Assembly: GCF_024508235.1 (NCBI RefSeq)
Contig: NZ_CP101943.1
Span: 1,178,001-1,242,000, forward strand
DNA: 64,000 bases
From: Halococcus qingdaonensis
GTDB lineage: Archaea; Halobacteriota; Halobacteria; Halobacteriales; Halococcaceae
Reading direction: 5' to 3'
Part shown: one piece after another, positions 1 through 8,266 of the stretch
Layout: each line of letters opens with the position of its first letter
Position numbering within the stretch: position 1 is the first letter of the stretch
Position numbers and translations under genes: made by a program
Notes under the pieces: model-generated
Databases searched by the model: none
What the model was told of the DNA's origin: nothing
The model's input: the letters and a program-made list of their open reading frames with translations, nothing else

Positions 1-81
1 TTCTGGATCGAGAACCCGGCCTACGACGCGACGCCGCTCTCGCTCGTCGATTCGGTCATCACCGACGAAGGCATGCGCTGA
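1..81 (+). CDS. eIF-2B-family protein (ribose-1,5-bisphosphate isomerase-like), C-terminal end only
   Basis: The window opens inside a reading frame that ends at a TGA at 79-81. The 26 visible residues include NPAYDATPLSLVDSVITDEG, which matches the C-terminal signature of the eIF-2B alpha/beta/delta superfamily (methylthioribose-1-phosphate isomerase and archaeal ribose-1,5-bisphosphate isomerase). In haloarchaea the usual member is the isomerase of the AMP/pentose-bisphosphate route. Only the tail is present, so the exact subfamily cannot be decided. It converges directly on the next gene, whose stop follows at once on the other strand. Confidence 0.7.
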   Translation, partial: FWIENPAYDATPLSLVDSVITDEGMR

Positions 82-282
82 CTACGCGTAGACGACTTCT
101 CGGGGGCGGTTCGCGATCGTCGCGCCACAGTCGGGACAGCGGTAGACGACCCGATCTGGGTCGTCCTCGGCGGGTTCGACCCGCCAGTCGCCGTCGATCG
201 GACTTGCGTGACCGCACGTGGGACAGAAGAGCGTGCCCTTTCGCGGTGCGCCGCTGGTTGTGGATTGTCGTGCTGTTCTCAT
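82..282 (-). CDS. small haloarchaeal zinc-ribbon protein, 66 aa
   Basis: A 66-residue acidic protein with two CxxC knuckles, CPTCG near residue 20 and CPDCG near residue 49, which form a likely zinc ribbon. Short double-knuckle proteins of this kind are common in haloarchaea and mostly uncharacterised. The visible features support zinc binding and possibly a nucleic-acid or protein contact, nothing more specific. It ends against the stop of the upstream eIF-2B-like gene on the opposite strand. Confidence 0.75.
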   Translation of the reverse strand: MRTARQSTTSGAPRKGTLFCPTCGHASPIDGDWRVEPAEDDPDRVVYRCPDCGATIANRPREVVYA

Positions 283-364
283 CGGTTTCGGCTACGGGCG
301 CGAGAGCAATAGTATTGGCGGCTGACGGTGTTTAATGGTGTTCGTTCCCGGTCGATAGTGGGAG

Positions 365-700
365 TCAGTACTGATAGCGGCGGACGTCGTCCTGGTTCTG
401 GGATTGACCCTGCATCTCCATCCCGCCAGTCATCTCGTCGAACGTCATCCCCGAGAGATACTCGTCGTAGGTCACGTCGTAGCCGCCACGGAGGTGGAAG
501 TCGAGCCGGCCGGTCTCGACGCTGGTCTGGAAGAGCATGTGGACCGCCCGTCGGAGCAGTTCGTCGGTCTCCTCGGGGCCGAGCGCGCAGGTGAGCAGCG
601 CGAGTTCGTTGCGCGTCTCGCGGTCGAGATCCATAGCTACCTCGTCGCCGAGATCGGTGTAGCGCGATTCGACGTCGGCGGAGAGATCGTCGAGACTCAT
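365..700 (-). CDS. conserved haloarchaeal hypothetical protein, 111 aa
   Basis: The start ATG at 700 gives a 111-residue acidic protein beginning MSLDDLSADVESRY; extending upstream would add a basic stretch unlike haloarchaeal proteins, so the longer frame was rejected. The N-terminal half looks helical and charged. The C-terminal part is rich in Met, Gly and Gln (TGGMEMQGQSQNQ). No recognised domain, signal or membrane segment is visible. It is divergent from mutY, with a 93-base gap between the two starts. Confidence 0.65.
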   Translation of the reverse strand: MSLDDLSADVESRYTDLGDEVAMDLDRETRNELALLTCALGPEETDELLRRAVHMLFQTSVETGRLDFHLRGGYDVTYDEYLSGMTFDEMTGGMEMQGQSQNQDDVRRYQY

Positions 701-793
701 GGCCGGTCTGGGTCTGCCGCCCGCAAACCGCTTTCGGGTCGATTCCCTGTCGAACCGCCACGCGTATGACGTCCACGGCCGAACGAACGACGA

Positions 794-1708
794 ATGAGCG
801 AGTCCGCGTTCTCGTTGCCGGACGACCCCGATACCGTCCGCCGTGCGCTCGTCGAGTGGTACGAGGCGGACCATCGCGGGTTCCCGTGGCGCGAGACGAC
901 CGATCCGTACGAGATCCTCGTCTCGGAGGTGATGAGCCAGCAGACTCAGCTCGAACGGGTCGTCGAGGCGTTCGACGGGTTCGTCGAGCGCTGGCCCGAC
1001 GCCGAGCGCCTCGCGGCCGCCGATCGCTCGGCCGTGGTCGGTTTCTGGAGCGATCACAGCCTCGGCTACAACAATCGGGCGCGCTATCTCCACGAGGCCG
1101 CCGGACAGGTGATGACCGAGTTCGACGGCGAGTTCCCCGAGACGCCCGGCGAACTCCAGGAGCTCCAGGGCGTCGGTCCCTACACCGCGAACGCGGTGGC
1201 GAGCTTCGCCTTCAACAACGGGAACGCGGTCGTCGACACGAACGTCAAGCGTGTGCTCCACCGGGCGTTCGACATCCCCGACGACGATGACGCCTTCGCG
1301 GATGCTGCCGGGGAACTGATGCCCGCTGGCGAGTCGCGAACCTGGAACAACGCGATCATGGAACTGGGTGGTGTGGCGTGTACGAAAACGCCCGCCTGCG
1401 ACGACGCATCCTGCCCCTGGCGCGCGTGGTGTGACGCCTACGCAACCGGCGATTTCAGCGCACCCGACGTACCCACGCAGTCGCCGTTCGAGGGGAGTCG
1501 TCGGCAGTTCCGCGGGCGCACCGTCCGGATTCTCGGCGAGTACGACGAGCTGGCGCTCTCGGAGCTCGGCCCGAGAGTCCGTGTCGACTACACGACTGAC
1601 GGCGAGCACGGCCGCGAATGGCTGCAGGAACTACTCGCCGATCTCGAAGACGACGGACTGGTCGCTGTCGATACCGACGGCGAGACGACCGTCAGACTAC
1701 AACGCTGA
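794..1708 (+). CDS. mutY: A/G-specific adenine DNA glycosylase MutY
   Basis: Removes adenine mispaired with 8-oxoguanine in base-excision repair. The HhH-GPD fold is clear: SEVMSQQT with catalytic Glu45, the helix-hairpin-helix LQGVGPYTANAVA around residues 124-135, and catalytic Asp148 in VVDTNV. A 4Fe-4S cluster is formed by Cys196, 202, 207 and 213; the spacing x5-x4-x5 differs from the common x6-x2-x5. The C-terminal ~75 residues do not show an evident MutT/Nudix-like domain; they look like a winged-helix module (RTVRILGEYDELALSELG then LLADLEDDGLVAV). Length 304 aa, somewhat shorter than bacterial MutY. Confidence 0.92.
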   Translation: MSESAFSLPDDPDTVRRALVEWYEADHRGFPWRETTDPYEILVSEVMSQQTQLERVVEAFDGFVERWPDAERLAAADRSAVVGFWSDHSLGYNNRARYLHEAAGQVMTEFDGEFPETPGELQELQGVGPYTANAVASFAFNNGNAVVDTNVKRVLHRAFDIPDDDDAFADAAGELMPAGESRTWNNAIMELGGVACTKTPACDDASCPWRAWCDAYATGDFSAPDVPTQSPFEGSRRQFRGRTVRILGEYDELALSELGPRVRVDYTTDGEHGREWLQELLADLEDDGLVAVDTDGETTVRLQR

Positions 1709-1739
1709 CGATCGCCGGAAACAGGTTCGCTCGCCCCGA

Positions 1740-1934
1740 TCAGAGGATGAGCGAGATGATGGCGAGAATGACGAAGATGATGATGAGAATGCGGGCGATT
1801 CCGGCCGACAGCCCTGCGATGCCCTGTGCACCGGCGAGGTAGGCGACGATCGCGAGGACGATGAAGACGACTGCCAGGTAGAGGAAGTCGCCGGAGAACT
1901 GCAGCGCCGCTCCGGTGAGGGCGAGCGGGTTCAT
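1740..1934 (-). CDS. DUF1328-type small membrane protein, 64 aa
   Basis: A 64-residue protein with two hydrophobic helices (residues ~16-34 and ~47-64) around a glycine/alanine loop AGAQGIAGLSAGIARI. This is the pattern of the DUF1328/UPF0391 family, small two-helix membrane proteins found in bacteria and haloarchaea with no defined role. It converges on mutY with a 31-base gap. Start ATG at 1934. Confidence 0.8.
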   Translation of the reverse strand: MNPLALTGAALQFSGDFLYLAVVFIVLAIVAYLAGAQGIAGLSAGIARILIIIFVILAIISLIL

Positions 1935-2056
1935 CGGAACGCTCCGACGGCCGCGGTCAGTCGGTGGCGATGACGATTGGAGGCTGTTTCGAACATCACG
2001 TCCAGTGATAGTCGGATCCGTCCCTCACGGTGTGGCTTGCAGAAGACGGGTCGTTA

Positions 2057-2157
2057 ATACTGTCGGACAGATCTGATCGAGAACCTGTGACGCGAAACTC
2101 AGTTCGTTGTAGTGGGTTCGCGGAATCGAATCTTCACGTACTTCTGTCCGACAGTAT
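2057..2157. repeat. palindrome-ended ~100-base element, copy A
   Basis: The ends are perfect inverted repeats of 15 bases: ATACTGTCGGACAGA at 2057-2071 and its complement at 2143-2157. The interior is non-coding. A second, diverged copy lies at 61539-61636 with the same left end, the same CTGATCG next to it and the same TCACGTACTT before the right end. The form fits a MITE-like non-autonomous element; no transposase is linked. It sits between the DUF1328 gene and rpl15e. A target duplication is not clear. Confidence 0.7.
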
Positions 2158-2349
2158 AAATCGTGGGCGGGGAGAGCGTTGGCAAGCAGGCGGTCCTGGC
2201 GGCGGGTTTCGAAGGCCTTAACAGCGATTGCCCGGAAGGATCGGTAACTCGCTGGTATCGGGCACCGGCGGGCACCTGCTCGCGTGAACCCACGCAGCGG
2301 GTCGGTATGTGGCCCTCACAGGCTGAACCCGCAACGCCCGCAGACAACC

Positions 2350-2940
2350 ATGGCACGAAGCTTCTACGCACACATCGGTGACGCGTGGCACGATGCGGAA
2401 AACGAGAAACACGCCGACCTCCAGTGGCGACGACTCCAGGAGTGGCGCGAACAGGGCGCGATCGAGCGCATCGAGCGCCCGACCCGCCTCGACCGGGCGC
2501 GCTCGCTCGGCTACAAGGCCAAACAGGGCGTCGTCCTCGCCCGCGTCGCGGTCCGGAAAGGTACCGCGCGCAAGGTGCGCCACAAGGCCGGACGACGGAC
2601 GAAACGCCAGGGCGTCAACCGCGTCACCCGGCGGAAATCCGTCCAGCGCATCGCCGAGGAGCGCTCCAGCCGGAAGTTCAAGAACCTCCGCGTGCTCAAC
2701 TCCTACCCCGTCGGCGAGGACGGCTCGCAGAAGTGGTTCGAAGTCATCCTCATCGATCCCGAGCATCCGGCCATCGAGAACGACGACGATCTGAACTGGA
2801 TCTGTGACGACACCCACCGCGGCCGGGCGTTCCGCGGGCTCACCAGCGCCGGCACGAGCGGGCGCGGGCTCGACGAGAAGGGCAAGGGTGCCGAGCACAC
2901 CCGCCCGAGCGTCCACAGCGATCGCGGCCGCGGGAAGTAA
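2350..2940 (+). CDS. rpl15e: 50S ribosomal protein L15e
   Basis: A 196-residue basic protein beginning MARSFYAHIGDAW, the expected length and start for archaeal L15e, a component of the large ribosomal subunit. Typical features are the LGYKAKQGVVLARVAVRKG core, the RRTKRQGVNR RNA-binding stretch and the conserved LNSYPVGEDGSQKWFEVIL. The next gene follows after about 40 bases. The nearest TATA-like stretch (CCTTAACAG near 2216) is far upstream, so the mRNA may carry a leader of around 100 bases, unusual in this organism type. Confidence 0.95.
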   Translation: MARSFYAHIGDAWHDAENEKHADLQWRRLQEWREQGAIERIERPTRLDRARSLGYKAKQGVVLARVAVRKGTARKVRHKAGRRTKRQGVNRVTRRKSVQRIAEERSSRKFKNLRVLNSYPVGEDGSQKWFEVILIDPEHPAIENDDDLNWICDDTHRGRAFRGLTSAGTSGRGLDEKGKGAEHTRPSVHSDRGRGK

Positions 2941-2979
2941 GCCCGACCTTTCTTGCGTCACGAGCGCTTCGGTTCTCCA

Positions 2980-3621
2980 ATGAGCCACGATGCTCAAACG
3001 GAAGCGGGATCGGAGACGCTCACGATGTACGCCGACTACGTCTGTCCGTTCTGTTATCTCGGCGAAGCCTCGTTGGAGCAGTACCAGGAAGGCCGGGACG
3101 AACCGCTTGCCGTCGAGTGGCATCCCTTCGACCTTCGCGGCGGCCAGCGCGGGCCCGACGGCGAGCTCGACTCGACCGCGGACGACGGCAAGGACGAGGA
3201 CTACTACGCGCAGGCCAAGGAGAACGTCGAGCGCCTCCAGGAGGAGTACGACGTCGAGATGTCGCTGTCGATCGCGACCGACGTGGACTCGAAAAACGCC
3301 CAACAGGCCGCGCTCTACGTCCGCGAGGCCTATCCCGAGACATTCGAAACGTTCCACGAAGCGGTGTTCGACGCGCTCTGGCAGGACGAACGCGACATCG
3401 GCGATCCCGACGTGCTCGTGGATATCGCGACGGATTTGGGGATCGACGCCGACGATCTCCGAGCAGCGATCGCCGACGACGAGCGCGAGGAAGCCCTCGA
3501 AGAGCGGTTTGCCGAGGCCAAGCAGACGGGCGTCACGGGCGTCCCGACGTTCGCCTACGAGGGCTACGCCGCCCGCGGTGCAGTGCCACCGGCACAGCTC
3601 GAACGGCTCGTCGAGGGCTGA
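2980..3621 (+). CDS. DsbA-family thioredoxin-fold oxidoreductase (FrnE-like)
   Basis: 213 aa from the ATG at 2980. The N-terminus has YADYVCPFCYLG, a CxxC redox site at residues 22 and 25 on a thioredoxin fold with a helical insertion, and a late TGVTGVPTF with the cis-proline typical of DsbA and 2-hydroxychromene-2-carboxylate isomerase relatives. No signal peptide is present, so it is cytoplasmic, like FrnE-type proteins. The role is probably thiol-disulfide exchange; the substrate is unknown. It follows rpl15e and converges on the channel gene. Confidence 0.85.
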   Translation: MSHDAQTEAGSETLTMYADYVCPFCYLGEASLEQYQEGRDEPLAVEWHPFDLRGGQRGPDGELDSTADDGKDEDYYAQAKENVERLQEEYDVEMSLSIATDVDSKNAQQAALYVREAYPETFETFHEAVFDALWQDERDIGDPDVLVDIATDLGIDADDLRAAIADDEREEALEERFAEAKQTGVTGVPTFAYEGYAARGAVPPAQLERLVEG

Positions 3622-3622
3622 G

Positions 3623-4660
3623 TCATCGAACTCGTCGGGTGAGCACGAACACCAGCAGGGCCATCAGGAGCGAGCCGAGCAGCGATTCGATCCCGGCGAG
3701 CGCGCGGGCGAGCGGCCCGATCGGCTGGATGTCACCGTAGCCGAGCGTGGCGAACGTGACGACGCTGAAGTAGAGCCCGTTGTAGAACACGCGGGCCAAC
3801 TGGAGCGGCGTGGCCGTGGCGACGTCGTGGATCGGGTGCTCGAACTCGTACGTGCCGGAGATCGTCTGCAGCCCGCCGGTCAACGGGTAGAGGATCGCCC
3901 ACGCGACCATCACCATCGCCGAACTCGTCACCACGCGAGTCGGGCTGGTTCCGTAGCGCATCAGCCACCGCGAGCCTTCGAGCTTGAGCGCGTGGAGGAA
4001 CTCGCCACGCGACCACGCGGCCCGCCGTCGCGTGCTCTTCTCGCCGAGATAACACTGCCGTGCGCGGCGCGGGAGGGCATCCCGCTCGAACAGTCGGCGC
4101 AGTTCGCGGTAGGTCCAGCTCGCGGCTTCGAGTCGCGCGATACGCGTCTTTCGTCCTTCGCCCCTCGTCCGCTTCTCGTAGACCACTCGATCGCCGAAGT
4201 CAGTGCCGCGATCGAGGCGCACGTCGGTGAAATCGACACGGTAGAGCTTCGTCCCGTCGAGGCTTCCCCCACGGAGATCGGCGTTGTCGAACAGCGCACC
4301 CTCGACGTCGGCATCGTCGAACCGTGCGCCGCGGGCATCGACCCGGTCGAACGTCGCTCGCCGACAGTCCGCACCGGTGAGATCCGCACCGCGGAGCGTC
4401 GCGCCTGTGAAGTCCGCCCCGACGAGGCTCCGATCGCACAGCCACGAGACGCCCGCGAGATCCGCTCCACGGAGGTCGGCACCGTCGAGGCGCTCGTCGG
4501 GGTTGGGTCGGTGTGCGTCGAGTTCTTTCCTGGATTTCGGTCCGGAGCGGTGCCAGAAGCAGTGCTCGTCGTTCTCGACCGGTCGCCAGCAGCACGCCGT
4601 CCCGCGGCCCGCGAGGAGCGCCACGTCCTCGACGTAGCCACATCGCGTCTCGACCATCAC
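3623..4660 (-). CDS. pentapeptide-repeat potassium channel (2-TM)
   Basis: 345 aa. The N-terminus has cysteine/histidine positions (CCWRP, HCFWH), followed by about 18 A(D/N)LxG-type pentapeptide repeats from about residue 57 to 150 (GADLRGADLAG, GADFTGATLRGADLTGAD). After a basic linker come two membrane segments around a pore loop with the K+ selectivity filter TLGYGD at 305-310. The combination suggests a cation channel gated or anchored by a beta-helical cytoplasmic domain. Such fusions are known in haloarchaea but the stimulus is not. A TATA element lies about 25 bases before the start. Confidence 0.85.
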   Translation of the reverse strand: MMVETRCGYVEDVALLAGRGTACCWRPVENDEHCFWHRSGPKSRKELDAHRPNPDERLDGADLRGADLAGVSWLCDRSLVGADFTGATLRGADLTGADCRRATFDRVDARGARFDDADVEGALFDNADLRGGSLDGTKLYRVDFTDVRLDRGTDFGDRVVYEKRTRGEGRKTRIARLEAASWTYRELRRLFERDALPRRARQCYLGEKSTRRRAAWSRGEFLHALKLEGSRWLMRYGTSPTRVVTSSAMVMVAWAILYPLTGGLQTISGTYEFEHPIHDVATATPLQLARVFYNGLYFSVVTFATLGYGDIQPIGPLARALAGIESLLGSLLMALLVFVLTRRVR

Positions 4661-4680
4661 TCGAAAAGCGATCGAGGGTT

Positions 4681-4687
4681 CTTATAG
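4681..4687 (-). promoter_or_regulatory. TATA-like element of the channel gene
   Basis: On the minus strand the sequence reads CCTATAAGAA, centred about 25 bases before the ATG at 4660, the spacing expected for a leaderless archaeal transcript. It supports the start at 4660 or the adjacent ATG at 4657. Confidence 0.6.
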
Positions 4688-4692
4688 GCCTT

Positions 4693-5364
4693 CTAGCCAC
4701 CGGTCGGCAAGCCGATATGCTCGGCCACGGCGTTGCGGACGAGCAGGGCGACGAACAGCACGAGGCCGAGGGCTGCGATCGCGAGAACGGGATTCGAGAG
4801 CGTCATCGCCGTCGCACGCCGAAATCCGGTCGTGAGCCACGCGAACAGCACCTGCGAGGGGAGCAGCTCGCGGCCGGTGAGGACGAGCCCCGCGACACCG
4901 GCCGCGAACAGCCCGCTGCCGCCCGCGGAGTAGACGGCGAACTTCCCGGCACCCATACCGGCGATGCCGGCGGGAATCGAGATGATCGAGCGGAGCACCG
5001 GCAGCAGCCGGCCCCAGAAGACGGAGGACTCGCCCCAGCGGCGGAACCAGCCGCTCGCACGCTCGACGTCGTCCGTCGAGACGCTGACGGAGCCTCCATA
5101 GCGGTCGATGACAGGTTGGTGGGCCGCGTCGAAGGCGAAATAGAGGAACAGACTGCCGACCGTCGCGCCGGCCGTCAGGGCGAGTACGAACGCGAGAAAG
5201 CTCGCCGGGCCGGTGACGAGCAGCGCGGCCGCCACGGGGACGACGAGCTCGCTCGGGACGAACGGGAAGAGCAACGAGGTTTCGAGGAAGGCGAAGACGA
5301 ACAGCGCGAGAAAGTCGTACTGTGTGAGCAGCGCCGTCGCCGTCCCCTCGATACCGGCGAACAT
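4693..5364 (-). CDS. DedA/VTT-domain membrane protein
   Basis: 223 aa from the ATG at 5364; a longer frame to 5415 adds a basic stretch and is less likely. The VTT (SNARE-associated/DedA) pattern is visible: an early FAFLETSLLFPFVPSE, a membrane re-entrant loop, then WGRLLPVLRSIISIPAGIAGM, corresponding to the conserved GR(F/L)xPxxR motif with its essential arginine, and several hydrophobic helices. DedA proteins act in lipid flipping and membrane homeostasis. It lies between the channel gene and divergent mutS. Confidence 0.88.
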   Translation of the reverse strand: MFAGIEGTATALLTQYDFLALFVFAFLETSLLFPFVPSELVVPVAAALLVTGPASFLAFVLALTAGATVGSLFLYFAFDAAHQPVIDRYGGSVSVSTDDVERASGWFRRWGESSVFWGRLLPVLRSIISIPAGIAGMGAGKFAVYSAGGSGLFAAGVAGLVLTGRELLPSQVLFAWLTTGFRRATAMTLSNPVLAIAALGLVLFVALLVRNAVAEHIGLPTGG

Positions 5365-5447
5365 CGTTCGGATCGTTCCGCCGTGGGGACTTCGGCGTTG
5401 CCTTTCGGAACCCACAGGTTTTAGCGCGGTGTGCCCCGAACGGAGCC

Positions 5448-8102
5448 ATGACCGAGGGAATCGTCGGGGAGTTCCTCGCCCTCAAAGACGAGACCGACGC
5501 CGACTTGCTGGCGATGCAGTGTGGCGATTTCTACGAGTTCTTCGCCGACGACGCCGAGTTCGTTGGCGAGGAGCTCGATCTCAAGGTATCGCAGAAGTCC
5601 TCACACGGCTCGTCCTATCCGATGGCCGGCGTGCCTCTCAGCGAACTGACGGCCTATCTGAAGGTGCTCGTCGAACGCGGCTATCGCGTTGCCGTCGCCG
5701 ATCAGTACGAGGTCGACGGCGGGCACAAGCGGGCCATCGAGCGCGTCGTCACGCCGGGCACGCTCCTCGAAAGCACCGACAGCGAGGCGCGCTATCTCGC
5801 GGCGATCGTCGCGGAGAGCGAGGGGTACGGGTTCGCCGTCGCCGACGTCACCACGGGTCGTTTTCACGCGACCGAGCTCGACGGCGACGAGCTACTCACC
5901 GAGCTGTATCGATTCGGTCCCGCCGAGATCCTGCCAGGGCCCGACGTGCGCGCGGACGACGACCTGCTCGCGGAGTTCCGCACGACCGACGCGACGCTCT
6001 CGCTGCACGCGACCGACGCGTTCGCACCGGGACGGGCGCGACACACAGTCGACGAGCAGTTCGGCGCGACGACGGTGTCGAGCGTGGGGCTCGACGATGC
6101 GCCTGGAGCGATCCGGGCGGCCGGCGGGCTGCTGTCGTACGTCGACGAGACGGGGCTGGGCGTGCTGGCGTCGATGACACGCCTGCAGCCGTACGACACG
6201 GGCGAGAGCGTCGCGCTCGACGCGACCACCCAGCGCAACCTCGAACTCGTCGAGACGATGGGCGATGGCGGGCGCTCGCTGGTCGACGTCGTCGACCACA
6301 CCGTGACGAGCGCCGGGGGACGCACCCTTCGCGAACGGCTCTGTCGGCCGATCCAGGACGAAGGCGAACTCACGCGGCGGGCGGACTGCGTGGACGCACT
6401 CGCGCGCGAGGCGCTCGCGCGCGAACGACTCCGCGAGACGCTCGGCGACGGCTACGACGTCGCACGGCTGGCGAGCAAGGCGGTCTCGGGCAGTGCCGAC
6501 GCGCGCGACCTGCTTCGGGTGCGCGACACACTTTCGGTGCTCGACGAGGTCGCCGGCGTGATCGAGGGTTCCGCGCTCGCCGACTCCCCACTCGCCGAGG
6601 CCGTCTCGCGTCCGGATCGAGCGGCTGCGTCGGAACTCGTGGACGAACTCGCCGACGCGCTCGCCGAGGAGCCGCCGGCGAGCACCCGCGAGGGCGGCCT
6701 CATCCGGCAGGGCTACCACGAGGAGCTGGACGAGCTGATCGAGAGTCACGAGGAAGCGCTCGACTGGATGGACGGGCTCGCGGAGCGTGAACAATCCCGA
6801 CTCGGTATCACGCATCTGAGCACCGGTCGCAACAAGACCGACGGCTACTACATCCAGGTCGGTAACTCAGAGACCGGCGAAGTCCCCGAGGAGTACGACG
6901 AGATCAAGTCGCTGAAGAACGCGAAGCGCTACACCACCGAGGAACTGAACGAGCGCGAACGCGAGATATTCCGGTTCGAGGAGCGCCGTGGCGAACTCGA
7001 ACACGAGCTGTTCGTCGCTCTCAGGGAGCGCGTCGCCGAGCGCGCCGAGCTCCTCCAGGACGTGGGTCGCGCGCTCGCCGACTGTGACTGTCTGTCGAGT
7101 CTCGCGGTCCACGCGGTCGAAAACGACTGGGTGCGCCCCGAACTGGTGGAGTCGGGCATCGACATCGAGGCGGGTCGGCATCCGGTCGTCGAACGCGAGG
7201 TCGAGTTCGTCCCGAACGATCTCGCCCTCTCCGACGAGCGCGGCTTCCTCGTCGTCACCGGGCCAAACATGAGCGGGAAATCCACCTACATGCGCCAGAG
7301 CGCGTTGATCACACTGCTCGCCCAGATCGGGAGTTTCGTGCCCGCCAGGAGCGCGCAGATCGATCCCGTCGATGGGATCTACACGCGCGTGGGCGCGCTC
7401 GACGAACTCGCGCAGGGGCGCTCGACGTTCATGGTCGAGATGAGCGAGCTCGCCAACATCCTCCACTCGGCGACCGAGGACTCGTTGGTGATCCTCGACG
7501 AGGTGGGGCGCGGAACGGCGACGTACGACGGGATCTCGATCGCGTGGGCTGCAACCGAATATCTCCACAACGAGGTGCGCGCGAAGACGCTGTTCGCGAC
7601 CCACTACCACGAACTCACGGGTCTCGCCGAGCATCTCGACCGGGTGGCGAACGTCCACGTCGCGGTCGAGGAACAGGGGGACGACGTGACCTTCCTCCGC
7701 ACGGTACGAGAGGGTGCAACCGATCGCTCCTACGGGGTCCACGTTGCCGATCTCGCCGGCGTTCCCGAGCCCGTCGTCGACCGATCGCGGGACGTTCTCG
7801 CGAAGCTCCGCGCCGAGAAGGCCATCGAGGCGCGCGGCTCATCTGGCGAATCGGTCCAGGCCGTCTTCGATCTCGACAGCGAGTCGTTCCGTGGCTCCGC
7901 CAGCGCCGACGGTGGACAGCAGCCCCGAGACAGCGATTCCGAAACCACGCCGGACGACGATCCCGACTCGTCGATCGACCCCGAAGCCGAGGCCGTGCTG
8001 GAGGCGGTCCGCGAGACGAACGTCGCGGAGACGTCGCCGGTCGAACTCATGGGTAGCGTCGAGGAGTGGCAGCAACGGCTGGCCAACGATTCCTCGGAAT
8101 AA
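5448..8102 (+). CDS. mutS: DNA mismatch repair protein MutS
   Basis: 884 aa, full length for MutS1. The N-terminal mismatch-binding domain carries GDFYEFF with Phe28 and Glu30, the residues that wedge and contact the mismatch. The ATPase has the Walker A GPNMSGKST at about 605-613, Walker B LVILDEVGRGT near 681 and the FATHYHELT signature near 713. An acidic, low-complexity linker (residues ~815-850) precedes a short C-terminal helix. mutL is not in this window, although haloarchaea often keep the two near each other. ATG at 5448 follows a TTTTAG TATA-like element about 27 bases upstream. Confidence 0.96.
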   Translation: MTEGIVGEFLALKDETDADLLAMQCGDFYEFFADDAEFVGEELDLKVSQKSSHGSSYPMAGVPLSELTAYLKVLVERGYRVAVADQYEVDGGHKRAIERVVTPGTLLESTDSEARYLAAIVAESEGYGFAVADVTTGRFHATELDGDELLTELYRFGPAEILPGPDVRADDDLLAEFRTTDATLSLHATDAFAPGRARHTVDEQFGATTVSSVGLDDAPGAIRAAGGLLSYVDETGLGVLASMTRLQPYDTGESVALDATTQRNLELVETMGDGGRSLVDVVDHTVTSAGGRTLRERLCRPIQDEGELTRRADCVDALAREALARERLRETLGDGYDVARLASKAVSGSADARDLLRVRDTLSVLDEVAGVIEGSALADSPLAEAVSRPDRAAASELVDELADALAEEPPASTREGGLIRQGYHEELDELIESHEEALDWMDGLAEREQSRLGITHLSTGRNKTDGYYIQVGNSETGEVPEEYDEIKSLKNAKRYTTEELNEREREIFRFEERRGELEHELFVALRERVAERAELLQDVGRALADCDCLSSLAVHAVENDWVRPELVESGIDIEAGRHPVVEREVEFVPNDLALSDERGFLVVTGPNMSGKSTYMRQSALITLLAQIGSFVPARSAQIDPVDGIYTRVGALDELAQGRSTFMVEMSELANILHSATEDSLVILDEVGRGTATYDGISIAWAATEYLHNEVRAKTLFATHYHELTGLAEHLDRVANVHVAVEEQGDDVTFLRTVREGATDRSYGVHVADLAGVPEPVVDRSRDVLAKLRAEKAIEARGSSGESVQAVFDLDSESFRGSASADGGQQPRDSDSETTPDDDPDSSIDPEAEAVLEAVRETNVAETSPVELMGSVEEWQQRLANDSSE

Positions 8103-8266
8103 CCAAATTTCCGATATTTGTGGAATCTCATCGACGGGGATGGAGAGTCCGACAGTCGATCGTCCAGCGCGGTCCTGGTTCAACGAGACGAACTGGGAAC
8201 GGTCTCTCGCGGGCCGACTAACGTAGAGTACGAAAACTTTTGAAAGTGAACCATGAAAGACGGTCA

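Noticed and set aside
2990-4687. A 565-codon plus-strand frame over the DsbA-like and channel genes
   Set aside because: It is the +1 frame of one gene and the antisense of the other; the residue usage is Arg/Ser/Thr-rich and unlike the other proteins.
8146-8158. Another short match (GTCCGACAGTCGA) to the element end after mutS
   Set aside because: Nine or so bases only, with no partner end; expected by chance in this composition.
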